Shown in pieces: positions 6,232-13,444 of a stretch of 13,444 bases of DNA. How positions within the stretch are numbered: position 1 is the stretch's first letter; each line of letters opens with the position of its first letter. A program made the position numbers and the translations under genes. Below the pieces are notes generated by a model that saw nothing but the letters and a program-made list of their open reading frames with translations, was not told the origin of the DNA and made no database searches. Origin of the DNA: JAZDJJ01 sp043804035 (lineage in GTDB: Bacteria > Bacteroidota > Bacteroidia > Palsa-948). The stretch covers positions 1 to 13,444 of the forward strand of contig JAZDJJ010000135.1 in assembly GCA_043804035.1 (NCBI GenBank). Reading direction: 5' to 3'.

Positions 6232-7479
6232 ATGCGTGACTTATTTGATAAAATAAAAGAAAACCGCGGTCCTATCGGGCAATATGCAAAAGAATCGCAT
6301 GGCTATTTTACTTTCCCAAAATTAGAAGGACCTATCGGCAATCGGATGATTTTCAGAGGGAAAGAACGAATTGTCTGGAGTTTGAATAATTACCTCGGTC
6401 TTGCCAATCATCCTGAAATAAGAAAAACAGATGCCGAAGCAGCAGAAAAATACGGACTGGCTTTGCCAATGGGTGCGCGAATGATGTCGGGCAATTCAAT
6501 TTTTCATGAACATTTAGAAAACGAACTTTCTGATTTTGTAAAAAAGCAAGATACTATCCTCGTTAATTATGGTTATCAGGGAATGATTTCTGCCATTGAT
6601 TCTTTAGTTGACAGACATGATGTAATTGTTTACGATGCTGAATCGCATGCTTGCATTGTGGATGGAGTGCGACTTCATTTAGGAAAACGTTTTGCTTACA
6701 CGCATAATGATATTACAAATCTTGAAAAACAATTAGAACGAGCTACGAAAATTGTTAAAGAAACAAATGGCTCTGTTTTAGTAATCACCGAAGGAGTTTT
6801 TGGAATGCGTGGCGACCAAGGAAAATTAAAAGAGATAGTTGAATTGAAAAGTAAATATAATTTTCGTTTTTTTGTTGATGATGCTCATGGCATCGGTACT
6901 ATGGGAATGAATGGTGGAGGTGCAGGAGAAGAACAGAACTGTCAGGATGGGATTGATATTTATTTTGGCACGTTTGCAAAATCTTTTGCTTTAATCGGGG
7001 CTTTTATTTCAAGCGAAGAACAAATTATTGAATATCTACGTTACAATATGCGTTCCCAGATTTTTGCTAAATCATTGCCAATGCCTATAGTAATTGGTGC
7101 CTTAAAAAGATTAGAGTTGATGCGAAAACATCCTGAATTCAGAGAAAAACTTTGGGTGATTACACGTGCTCTGCAAAATGAATTAAAAAAAGCCGGATTT
7201 AATATCGGTAACACTTCTTCGCCCGTTACACCTGTTTATCTTTCGGGTTCAATTGCTGAAGCAACAAATATTATATTTGATTTAAGAGAAAACTATAATG
7301 TCTTCTGTTCAATGGTAGTTTATCCTGTGATTCCAAAAGGAATGATAATTCTGAGATTGATTCCCACAGCCGTTCATACACTTGACGATGTGAAAGAAAC
7401 AATAGAAGCATTTTCAAAAATAAAAACCAAACTAATGAAAGGCGAATATATGGCGGAAAAAATTGCAGATGTAAAATGA
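6232..7479 (+). CDS. Alpha-oxoamine synthase (serine palmitoyltransferase or cysteate acyltransferase type)
   Basis: This is a PLP-dependent fold-type I enzyme of 415 residues, the normal length for the family, which condenses an amino acid with a fatty acyl thioester and releases CO2. Visible landmarks are NYLGLANHPE (53-62), ESH (137-139, the His that stacks on PLP), VDDAHG (215-220, with the Asp that contacts the pyridine nitrogen) and GTFAKS (246-251), where K250 should form the Schiff base. The start MRDLFDKIKENRGPIGQYAK and PKLEGPIGNRM match a Bacteroidota subgroup with short conserved lead-ins. In this phylum such enzymes make the 3-keto base of sphingolipids (from serine) or of capnine-type sulfonolipids (from cysteate); KBL or BioF activity is less likely. 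The sequence alone does not settle the substrate. The gene stands alone between repeats, with the tandem array just upstream. The ATG at 6232 is the only sensible start. Confidence 0.85.
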   Translation: MRDLFDKIKENRGPIGQYAKESHGYFTFPKLEGPIGNRMIFRGKERIVWSLNNYLGLANHPEIRKTDAEAAEKYGLALPMGARMMSGNSIFHEHLENELSDFVKKQDTILVNYGYQGMISAIDSLVDRHDVIVYDAESHACIVDGVRLHLGKRFAYTHNDITNLEKQLERATKIVKETNGSVLVITEGVFGMRGDQGKLKEIVELKSKYNFRFFVDDAHGIGTMGMNGGGAGEEQNCQDGIDIYFGTFAKSFALIGAFISSEEQIIEYLRYNMRSQIFAKSLPMPIVIGALKRLELMRKHPEFREKLWVITRALQNELKKAGFNIGNTSSPVTPVYLSGSIAEATNIIFDLRENYNVFCSMVVYPVIPKGMIILRLIPTAVHTLDDVKETIEAFSKIKTKLMKGEYMAEKIADVK

Positions 7480-7760
7480 ACTATCACGCAGTAAGTTGTA
7501 AGATATTCGTGTGTTAAAGAACCTTTTATTTGCAATTTAAATTTGTTTCGCAATTCGGATTTAGTTATTGACTAATGGGCAGTTCTAAAAATACAAATAC
7601 TTGCCCCGTCCTGAAACAAGTTCAGGATTATTTCGGGAAATGTCTTTGCGAGACGTAATTTTTTGTGTCAAAAAAAATCAACAAAAGATGAACTGAGGGT
7701 GGTTCATCAGTAGATAGAACGAACGCTCATCCGAACGGTTGTGGCTTGACCACTTTGGGA
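7480..7760. other. Intergenic region with repeat-derived hairpins
   Basis: No gene is seen in these 281 bases between two convergent genes. From about 7573 it holds a half copy of the MITE end (TAATGGGCAGTTCTAAAAAT, with 21 bases at 7579-7599 identical to 5839-5859 once aligned). Next come a 7-bp-stem hairpin TCCTGAA/TTCAGGA (7609-7627), a GTCTTTGCGAGACG remnant, and a second hairpin GATGAAC/GTTCATC (7687-7708). The last could act as a terminator for either gene, but it lacks a following T run on either side. The rest (7710-7760) is unexplained. Confidence 0.6.
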
Positions 7761-9302
7761 TTACGCACAATAGAGATATTTATCTATCAATTTCTTAACT
7801 TCATCTTTATTATTATATAACTTTTTACTCAGGTTATTATCATTGTAACTTTTAAGTTTTTTCACTATTCCATCAATTGCTATTGAAGGAAAAATACCGT
7901 CTTTCTGGTATATTTCCCGATCTTTCAAAAGATTTTCGGCTGATTCCCAGCATGATGCAGGTAACTGTAACAATTTTTTCTGAATATTCGTATGCTCAGA
8001 AGAAAAGATATTTACATCCACATAAAGTTTATTAGCAAATTCTAATGCACCTTCCATCTCCAATCCATACCGAGCTGCTACAATTAGTCCAGCCAATAAA
8101 AGATGGATGTCAGATGAACCATCAGGACAACGAAATTCTACAGTTTGGTTATCGTTATTACTCAAAAATTTTCCCTTTTCCAGTGGATTGATATCTTTGA
8201 CCATATCATTAATACCTACCCAGCCCAGAGGAACCCTTACTAATGCAGAACGATTTTCATCACCCCAACATATATTTGTCGGTGCTTCCTGATATGAAAC
8301 TAATCTCAAATAAGAAAGAGGGATAGTATTACCAAATGCAGTCAGAGAAGGTGCCAGTTTTAGATAACCGGCAATAACTTTTTTTGCAATATCGCTTAAT
8401 TTATTTTTTTCAATCATCATATTTTTTCCATTCTTAACTAATTTTGTATGAATATGAAGTCCGCTACCGGCATGTCCAATCAAAATCTTGGGTGCAAAAG
8501 CAATTGTTACTCCATACTTATATCCAATCATCCTCAATATCCATTTAGCAATAACAATTTGATTAGCCGCTTCTTCTACAGGAACAGGAAGAAATTCAAT
8601 TTCATGCTGTTCAAACTCCCGGTCTCCTTCACAAATATTGCCCACTTCGGAGTGACCATATTTTATTTTCCCTCCTGTCTGAACAATTGCCTGCATAGCT
8701 TCGCATCTTAACTGCTCCCATTTAGAAAATGGAGATGATTCGCCATAACCCTTCTGAGCCATAACAGGATAAATCTGCTGTTTATTAGAAAAAACATAAT
8801 ACTCTAACTCGCCCATAGCTTCAAAACTTAACCCTGTACTATTCTTTAACGCCTCATGAGATTTTCTAACAATATTTTCCGGAGAACTTGGCAGACGAAC
8901 TCCTTTATTGGTATAAAAAGAGCAAAGTATATCTATTGTAGGAATAATGGAAAACGGATTCACATAAGCAGTATTGTAACGAGGGACAACATATAAATCA
9001 CTTGACCCTGCATCAATATAAGAAAACAAACTGGAACCATCTACCCTTTCTCCCCTTGACAATAGTTTATCTAATTGATTCTTGCCGGTAATTACAAAAT
9101 TAAGTGTCTTCAATCTGCTGTCTCCTCCTACGTACCTAAAGTTGACCATTTCAATCTTATTATTCTCTATGAACTTAATCAAATCTTTTTTTGTAAATTC
9201 TTCCTGTGGGTTTCCTAAATAGCGAACTATTTTGTTAGGGTTCATTATTATTTGTTTATTTTTCATTTGAAAATTTATTTTACGAAGTAAATCCGAAATC
9301 AT
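7761..9302 (-). CDS. Glutamine synthetase family protein (divergent)
   Basis: Its 513 residues show the glutamine synthetase signature in order: DGSS (88-91) with a following SSD (100-102); GELEYYVF (164-171, the E-x-E metal ligands); EVG (219-221) and EQHEIEF (231-237); the ATP/metal loop AGSGLHIH (278-285); GNTIPLSYLRL (324-334); NRSALVRVP (350-358); and EFRCPDGSS (389-397). This predicts ATP-dependent amidation of a carboxyl group (glutamate plus ammonia in true GS). Differences from GlnA: an insertion NICEGDREF between EVG and EQHE, and no NLY-type adenylylation segment near 370-385. A gamma-glutamyl-amine ligase or another amide-forming role is therefore possible. The start at 9302 overlaps the upstream gene's stop as ATGA, which indicates translational coupling; Met13 is an alternative. 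Family confident, substrate not. Confidence 0.85.
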   Translation of the reverse strand: MISDLLRKINFQMKNKQIIMNPNKIVRYLGNPQEEFTKKDLIKFIENNKIEMVNFRYVGGDSRLKTLNFVITGKNQLDKLLSRGERVDGSSLFSYIDAGSSDLYVVPRYNTAYVNPFSIIPTIDILCSFYTNKGVRLPSSPENIVRKSHEALKNSTGLSFEAMGELEYYVFSNKQQIYPVMAQKGYGESSPFSKWEQLRCEAMQAIVQTGGKIKYGHSEVGNICEGDREFEQHEIEFLPVPVEEAANQIVIAKWILRMIGYKYGVTIAFAPKILIGHAGSGLHIHTKLVKNGKNMMIEKNKLSDIAKKVIAGYLKLAPSLTAFGNTIPLSYLRLVSYQEAPTNICWGDENRSALVRVPLGWVGINDMVKDINPLEKGKFLSNNDNQTVEFRCPDGSSDIHLLLAGLIVAARYGLEMEGALEFANKLYVDVNIFSSEHTNIQKKLLQLPASCWESAENLLKDREIYQKDGIFPSIAIDGIVKKLKSYNDNNLSKKLYNNKDEVKKLIDKYLYCA

Positions 9303-9688
9303 TTAACCTCACAAACTTCCCATTTCTCATCTATCCATAATCCTATCACCTGAACATTAAAATTCCATAACTTAACTATTTTAATGGCAGATAGTATTTG
9401 CTTTAATTGTATATCTTTTTCTACAGGATTACCAGCGCAATCATAATGTCCTACTATTGCAATAAATTTTGAAGCATGTTTATTTACTGAAATGTCAATT
9501 CTCTTTTTTATAGATTCAAGTGCAGAATTATCTTTGTTCTCTGCCAATATTTTGTTTGGTCCCGGTTCTGTAATCATATCTACATAATTTACTTTGTATT
9601 TTTTTTTCAACCATTCAATTACCGGTACCTGAGTTCTTCCGTCCATGCAGTTTATTGCGGTTGCAAATTTCATATTATTCATAATCAT
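9299..9688 (-). CDS. Short beta-carbonic-anhydrase-like protein
   Basis: The frame is open back to a TTG at 9745, but the first ATG is at 9688 (or 9673, giving MKFATAINCMDGR, which looks like the natural N terminus), so a product of about 124-129 residues is chosen. Numbered from 9688, it has C14-x-D16-x-R18 and H81-Y-D-C84, the Cys/His/Cys zinc ligands with Asp-Arg pair that define beta-carbonic anhydrases. It also has TEPGP (40-44) and GHYDCAGNP (80-88). It is much shorter than standard beta-CAs (about 200 residues) and lacks their N-terminal helices and extra strands, so it is a minimal member whose hydratase activity is uncertain. The last codons overlap the glutamine synthetase-like gene by four bases (ATGA), so the two products are made together and probably act in one process. 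No clear promoter is visible in the 134 bases after dnaB. Confidence 0.75.
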   Translation of the reverse strand: MIMNNMKFATAINCMDGRTQVPVIEWLKKKYKVNYVDMITEPGPNKILAENKDNSALESIKKRIDISVNKHASKFIAIVGHYDCAGNPVEKDIQLKQILSAIKIVKLWNFNVQVIGLWIDEKWEVCEVK

Positions 9689-9822
9689 TGTGTTATTGTT
9701 TGATATTCTCCCTACGAGCAGGAAAAAATTGAATAACAAACTCAAACATTAATTCGTTATTTGTTGTTCTTAAATCGTAATTCTATTTTATGTAGTTACC
9801 TGCGGATATAGAGAAATTGCAA

Positions 9823-11328
9823 TTATTTCAAATCCTCTTCAATATCATTCATCTTTGAACTACGTATGATTGTACCGCTACTATCTCCAAAATCGTCTCC
9901 CAAACCAGAATCATGTAACGTAGTAAAAAGAGATGGTTCAATAAATTTAGTATACTGCTGAATAAACATAAGATTTTCCGTTCCCGTTCTTCCGTTACGG
10001 TGTTTGGCAATAATGACTTCGGTAATACCTTTTAATGGCTTTCCTTCATTGTCTTCTGTTATACCATAATATTCAGGACGGTAGAGGAACATTACAATAT
10101 CGGCATCTTGTTCAATGGCTCCCGATTCCCTAAGGTCAGAAAGTTGTGGTCTGCGTGATTTGTCGGCTCGTGTTTCCAGCGCACGGCTGAGTTGAGAAAC
10201 GGCTATAATGGGTATATCCAGTTCTTTGGCAATATTTTTCAGCGAACGGGAAATCAAACTCACTTCTTGTTCTCTGTTCCCTTTTCCTTCCTGCCCCGAA
10301 ACCATCATTTGCATATAGTCAATAATAATCAGTGAAATGTTATGTTGTGCTTTGAGTCGTCTCGCTTTGGCACGAAATTCAAAAATAGAAAGAGCAGGAG
10401 TATCGTCAATAAAAATTGGTGCATTATCTAATTTTCCAATCTTTGAATTAAGTTGTTGAAATTCGTCTTCCCGTAATTCTCCTCTTTTGAGTTTATCGGC
10501 AGGTAGTTCTGCTTCGCTTGCCAGAAGACGATTTACTAATTGAAGGGAAGTCATTTCAAGGGAAAAAATAGCAACAGGCTGTTGAAAATCAATGGCTGCA
10601 TTTCTTGCAACTGAAACAGCGAATGCACTTTTTCCCATACCCGGACGTGCAGCAACGATAATGAGGTCAGATTTTTGCCATCCTCCTGTAATAGCATCAA
10701 TACGAGAAAAACCCGTTGGCACGCCTCTGAATTTTTGATCGCGGGCAGATTCTATTTGTTTAATTACTTCGCCAAGCAGAGAACGGATGTTAATATAATT
10801 TTTCCGTATGTTCGTCTGGACAATTGAATAAAGTCGTTCTTCGGCTTTGTCCAATAAATCAAAAACATCTGTAGAATCTTCATAAGCATCATGCAAGGTT
10901 TCTGTTGAGAGTTTAATAAGTTCCCGCTGTAAATATTTTTCAAGAATGATGCGTGAGTGCATCTCTACATTAGCAGAAGAAGCAATACGATTGGTAAGTT
11001 GTGTAATATAAAAAGATCCTCCCGCTATTTCCAATTCACCTGCTTTTTTTAATTCCTGTGTTACAGTGAGAATATCAACCGGCTCTAATTTTTGAAATAA
11101 ATTATGGATGGCGGCAAAAATTCGTTGGTTAGATTCTTTATAAAATACTTCCGGCTTCAGAATGTCAATTACATTTGAAAGCGCATCTTTATCTAACATT
11201 AAAGCGCCAAGAACTGCTCCTTCCAAATCAACTGCCTGCGGAGGAAGTTTGCCGAGTTCTCTTCCTAATTCCGATTGAGGGATGATATTGGTTTTGGTTC
11301 TTTCGTGAAATTTCTTTTTTGTTTCCAT
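9823..11328 (-). CDS. dnaB: Replicative DNA helicase DnaB
   Basis: This is the hexameric helicase that unwinds the fork and recruits primase. The 501-residue length fits the family. The N-terminal helical domain spans about 28-135 (LPPQAVDLEGAVLGALMLD), a linker follows, and the RecA-like domain starts with VPTGFSRIDAITGGW (203-217). Walker A is ARPGMGKS (227-234), the catalytic Glu is in FSLEM (255-259), Walker B is IIIDYMQ (334-340), the motif-3 glutamine is in AVSQLSR (376-382), and the arginine-finger region is KHRNGRTG (442-449). Also present are SDLRESGAIEQDAD (397-410) and an acidic C-terminal tail. There is no intein or insertion at the Walker A, a common intein site in dnaB. The ATG at 11328 gives a normal N terminus. 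It is apparently transcribed alone from the AT-rich region upstream. Confidence 0.97.
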   Translation of the reverse strand: METKKKFHERTKTNIIPQSELGRELGKLPPQAVDLEGAVLGALMLDKDALSNVIDILKPEVFYKESNQRIFAAIHNLFQKLEPVDILTVTQELKKAGELEIAGGSFYITQLTNRIASSANVEMHSRIILEKYLQRELIKLSTETLHDAYEDSTDVFDLLDKAEERLYSIVQTNIRKNYINIRSLLGEVIKQIESARDQKFRGVPTGFSRIDAITGGWQKSDLIIVAARPGMGKSAFAVSVARNAAIDFQQPVAIFSLEMTSLQLVNRLLASEAELPADKLKRGELREDEFQQLNSKIGKLDNAPIFIDDTPALSIFEFRAKARRLKAQHNISLIIIDYMQMMVSGQEGKGNREQEVSLISRSLKNIAKELDIPIIAVSQLSRALETRADKSRRPQLSDLRESGAIEQDADIVMFLYRPEYYGITEDNEGKPLKGITEVIIAKHRNGRTGTENLMFIQQYTKFIEPSLFTTLHDSGLGDDFGDSSGTIIRSSKMNDIEEDLK

Positions 11329-11743
11329 GATTCAACAATGATTTTATTAGTGGCGGTTTTAAAAATTGATTTTTTACTACGGAGCGCAAAGTCATTTTAC
11401 AAAGAACTCAATATACCATAAAAAAAATTAATGCTTTGCGATTTCTTGGTGCTCTTTGCGGTTAAATGTTTTGGTAATTGAGATTGCGAATATTTTGAAT
11501 TTTTGAAATTGCTTTTGATATTTTTTTTGAAAACAAAATTACAGAAAATAGAAATGTGTTTTCGTACAAAGTTTCAACATAAAATAAACATTAAATAAAG
11601 TCGCAGAAATGCATAAATTGATTGTGTTTGATATAAAAAAACAATTTTTATTATTAAGAAAAAATATTTTTCAACATTGTTACTTTGTTAATAATTATTT
11701 ATACATGTGCCGAAAAATATTCTTAATAAGGTCAACGTAATTT
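11329..11743. other. AT-rich intergenic region upstream of dnaB, with repeat remnants
   Basis: No gene is seen in these 415 bases. From 11347 there is a copy of the MITE end motif (TGGCGGTTTTAAAAATTGAT). From 11377 to 11466 there is a separate inverted pair, with CGCAAAG at 11385 facing CTTTGCG at 11434 and 11454, of the CGCAAAG-type repeats frequent in Bacteroidota. The remainder (11470-11743) is very AT-rich with no clear structure and probably holds the dnaB promoter. TAATTTTG on the minus strand (11541-11534) matches the -7 consensus, but the nearest upstream TTTG (11570-11567) is about 25 bases away, further than usual. Confidence 0.55.
11377..11466. repeat. CGCAAAG/CTTTGCG inverted repeat element
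   Basis: A left arm with GGAGCGCAAAG (11381-11391) faces right-arm segments CTTTGCG (11434-11440) and CTCTTTGCGGTTAA (11452-11465). Pairing is imperfect and the loop is AT-rich. It resembles the short intergenic palindromes built on CGCAAAG that are common in this phylum. Age and mobility are unknown. Confidence 0.45.
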
Positions 11744-12727
11744 TTATTCTATCATCAAATTACACCCTCTCAAATCACTGTTGTCCATTCTTCCATGAAC
11801 TTCAAAACTTCCGTTCTCATAAATTTTTCCCAAATCCTGTGTGGCTATAAAAGAGCAAGAATGAATGTTGGCAAGGTCAATGATATTTATCGCACCTGTC
11901 TTGCCGTAAGGAAGAATCTGAAATGGGTCATTTACATCACGTACAAAAATTTTCATCCATGGCGGACAATAAAAAAGTCCATCACCTTGTGAATATGACT
12001 GTGAGAATAGTTCGGTCATTCCGTATTCCGAATGAATTTTATTTACACCAAACTTTTCGCAGAGGGTTTTGTGAAGTTCTTCTCTTATTATCTCTTCGCT
12101 TCTGCTTTTCATACCGCCTGTTTCCATTACAATAAATTTTTGTCCAAGAGAATTAGTTAGAGAATTAGTGAATGAAGCAGACATTTTCAACAAAGCAGAA
12201 GGCACTCCAAAAAGAATCACTTTTTTATTTTCAGATAAAATCTTTTGAATTATATCAACTAATTTTTTATTGTCTGAATCTAAATAAAATCCACTTTCTT
12301 TTTTTTTGCTTCTGTAAATCAAATCATTTATCATATAAAGCAAGGAAGAATTTTTGTTCTTATAATAAGAAGGAAGAATCGCAAGGATAGTGTATTGTTT
12401 TATATCTCCATAAAAAAGTTCAAAACATTTTCGGAAACTTTTTTCATAAAGAGAAATGTCGGCAACATAATGTTTGCTTCGTTCTGTTCCTGTTGTGCCA
12501 CTGCTCAGAAACAGTTTTGTAAAAAGTTTCGGATTAGTTGTAATCTTATGTGATTTAAAAAATTCAATCGGAAGAAAGGGAATTTCAATTATGCTTTTTA
12601 CTTTTTCGGGATTTATATTTATTTGCCTGATATACTTTTTATAAACAGAATTTTTTTTGGCTTGCAGACAAAAAAGTTCAATAGCTATCTTATTAAAAAC
12701 CGATTTGCTTTTGATAGAAAAAATCAT
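11744..12727 (-). CDS. LuxE-family acyl-protein synthetase / acyltransferase
   Basis: The frame runs back to a GTG at 12739; the ATG at 12727 is preferred and gives 327 residues, typical for LuxE-family proteins. In the 331-residue numbering from 12739, the landmarks are FLSSGTTGTERS (77-88, the ATP-binding P-loop of ANL adenylate-forming enzymes), METGGMKSRS (205-214), HSEYGMTELFSQ (236-247, the A5-type motif), YGKTGAINIIDLAN (278-291), TQDLG (300-304) and GRMDNSDLRGCNLM (316-329). These predict activation of a fatty acid as acyl-AMP and transfer to a thiol. In luminous bacteria LuxE feeds luciferase; no lux genes are here, and Bacteroidota carry LuxE-like proteins outside luminescence, often near polysaccharide or lipid genes. 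The substrate is unknown. It lies 26 bases (14 from the GTG) after the lipoprotein gene, so the two form an operon. Confidence 0.82.
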   Translation of the reverse strand: MIFSIKSKSVFNKIAIELFCLQAKKNSVYKKYIRQININPEKVKSIIEIPFLPIEFFKSHKITTNPKLFTKLFLSSGTTGTERSKHYVADISLYEKSFRKCFELFYGDIKQYTILAILPSYYKNKNSSLLYMINDLIYRSKKKESGFYLDSDNKKLVDIIQKILSENKKVILFGVPSALLKMSASFTNSLTNSLGQKFIVMETGGMKSRSEEIIREELHKTLCEKFGVNKIHSEYGMTELFSQSYSQGDGLFYCPPWMKIFVRDVNDPFQILPYGKTGAINIIDLANIHSCSFIATQDLGKIYENGSFEVHGRMDNSDLRGCNLMIE

Positions 12728-12753
12728 GGAAGGATTCACAGGAAGAAAAATTA

Positions 12754-13254
12754 CTAATTCAGATAAATGGCAGGTGTTTTTATTTTCTCACTTTTATGCA
12801 TCGCCTTATCGTACAAATAAATTTCGTACATAATTTTTTTAGAAAAATTAATAAATGGATTTTGTTTTACATAAATCAATCCTTTCATTGGCTCATCAGG
12901 ATCGCCAGGTGGCAAAAGCGGAGGCACACGAAATCCAATCTTTAATGTATCAAATTGCGGACTGGTGCGAGAAGTATCATGCGCAGCCCATGTTCCATTT
13001 GAGTCATAATAATAAATCATCCATAGATTTCCGTTTTTAAAAATACCTTGCGTATCTGCCTTGTCTAATCCAATGTCTCCCTCTTCATCGGTAAATGAAA
13101 TTACTAGTTCAACTGAATCAATATTTTTTCCATATCTGATAAAATCTTCATATTCAATATGCGGTACAGAACTATAGTGTATTTTTTTTATACAAGACCA
13201 AAAAAATACTGTAAAAATAATTCCTACTATTATATATAATGCTTTTTCTCTCAT
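12754..13254 (-). CDS. Putative lipoprotein of unknown function
   Basis: The frame extends to a TTG at 13269, but that codon lies inside a good -7 promoter box, so the ATG at 13254 is chosen (166 residues). The N terminus MREKALYIIVGIIFTVFFWS is followed by Cys21, a plausible type II signal with Ser before Cys. The mature protein has PHIEYEDF, then VELVISFTDEEGDIGLD (about 48-64), an acidic F-T-D-x-x-G-D-I-G motif that recurs in small Bacteroidota lipoproteins and may bind calcium. A proline-rich VPPLLPPGDPDEP follows near 110-122, and a C-terminal strand pattern (MYEIYLYDKAMHKSE) suggests an all-beta fold. The role is unknown. It is first in an operon with the LuxE-like gene. Confidence 0.72.
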   Translation of the reverse strand: MREKALYIIVGIIFTVFFWSCIKKIHYSSVPHIEYEDFIRYGKNIDSVELVISFTDEEGDIGLDKADTQGIFKNGNLWMIYYYDSNGTWAAHDTSRTSPQFDTLKIGFRVPPLLPPGDPDEPMKGLIYVKQNPFINFSKKIMYEIYLYDKAMHKSEKIKTPAIYLN

Positions 13255-13266
13255 AAAAATTCGAAA

Positions 13267-13274
13267 CAAACCTA
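13267..13274 (-). promoter_or_regulatory. Candidate Bacteroidota promoter for the lipoprotein/LuxE-like operon
   Basis: On the minus strand TAGGTTTG matches TAnnTTTG. A TTTA close to the -33 consensus TTTG lies 21 bases further upstream. The expected start of transcription is only a few bases before the ATG at 13254, giving a very short leader. Confidence 0.45.
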
Positions 13275-13299
13275 CATAAAATTTTCAATCATACATAAA

Positions 13300-13444
13300 C
13301 GGGCTCAAAATCAAAGCCCGCCATGACGAACTAATGAGGTGGCGGGTCAAAGCCCGCCATGACGAACTAATGATGACGGGTCAAAGCCCGCCATGACGAA
13401 CTAATGATGACGGGTCAAAGCCCGCCATGACGAACTAATGATGA
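13300..13444. repeat. 34-bp tandem repeat array with internal hairpins (runs off the window)
   Basis: There are four units: a longer first one (13300-13342, 43 bases, with ATCAAAG added in the loop) and three of 34 bases (13343-13376, 13377-13410, 13411-13444). Each holds CGGG-loop-CCCG followed by CCATGACGAACTAATGA. The array continues past the window edge. There are no unique spacers, so it is not a CRISPR array. No reading frame with coding features covers it. It sits upstream of the lipoprotein promoter. Confidence 0.92.

Noticed and set aside
9823..11328. Intein in dnaB
   Set aside because: The protein is of ordinary length and the Walker A and later motifs are uninterrupted.
11470..11743. 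Replication origin next to dnaB
   Set aside because: The region is AT-rich, but I see no cluster of DnaA boxes and dnaB location does not mark the origin in this phylum.
11744..12727. Luminescence (lux) operon
   Set aside because: Only a LuxE-family activator is present; there are no luciferase or reductase genes, and LuxE-like proteins are found in Bacteroidota outside lux operons.
13300..13444. CRISPR array at the window end
   Set aside because: The whole 34-base unit repeats, including what would be the spacer, so it is a simple tandem repeat.

Overview
The window reads as a low-GC Bacteroidota (Bacteroidetes) chromosome segment. The support is the AT-rich coding style, alpha-oxoamine synthase and DnaB proteins of Bacteroidota type, exported small proteins with lipobox-like cysteines, one good match to the Bacteroidota promoter consensus (TAnnTTTG), few clear Shine-Dalgarno sites, and palindromic repeats of a kind common in that phylum. 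No taxonomic search was run, so the assignment is by recognition.

Left part (1-5848, + strand): a decaying RHS polymorphic-toxin tip array. Three near-identical RHS core ends (1-230, 1657-3246, 4796-5440) each finish in the P-x4-D-P-x-G motif and then switch to an unrelated C-terminal tip. Tip 1 is a glycine-zipper region followed by a JAB/MPN-like HTHP domain, with an overlapping exported putative immunity protein (1175-1726). Tip 2 looks like polymorphic toxin type 23, with a putative lipoprotein immunity gene (4035-4565). Tip 3 has no immunity gene and is cut off by a 148-bp palindromic MITE-like element (5833-5980) that supplies its stop codon. Cores 2 and 3 have no N-terminal part and start right at the stop codon of the preceding immunity gene, as expected for orphan (displaced) tips. 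Ahead of core 3 lies a frameshifted piece of a second, different RHS core.

Middle (5833-7760): the MITE-like element, a 21-bp tandem repeat array (5988-6190), then an alpha-oxoamine synthase (serine palmitoyltransferase or cysteate acyltransferase type, 6232-7479) and a repeat-bearing spacer.

Right part (7761-13254, - strand): read in transcription order, a lipoprotein followed by a LuxE-family acyl-protein synthetase, then after a repeat-bearing spacer the replicative helicase dnaB, then a short beta-carbonic-anhydrase-like protein translationally coupled (ATGA overlap) to a divergent glutamine synthetase family enzyme. The window ends inside a 34-bp hairpin-containing tandem array (13300-13444).

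Functionally, the RHS loci are a contact-dependent competition or variation cassette. The enzymes to the right look like chromosomal housekeeping or lipid/nitrogen metabolism genes, separated by small repeats. The main points for a second look are the tip array with its truncated third toxin, the chimeric core, the dispersed MITE end motif, and the GS/carbonic-anhydrase-like pair.
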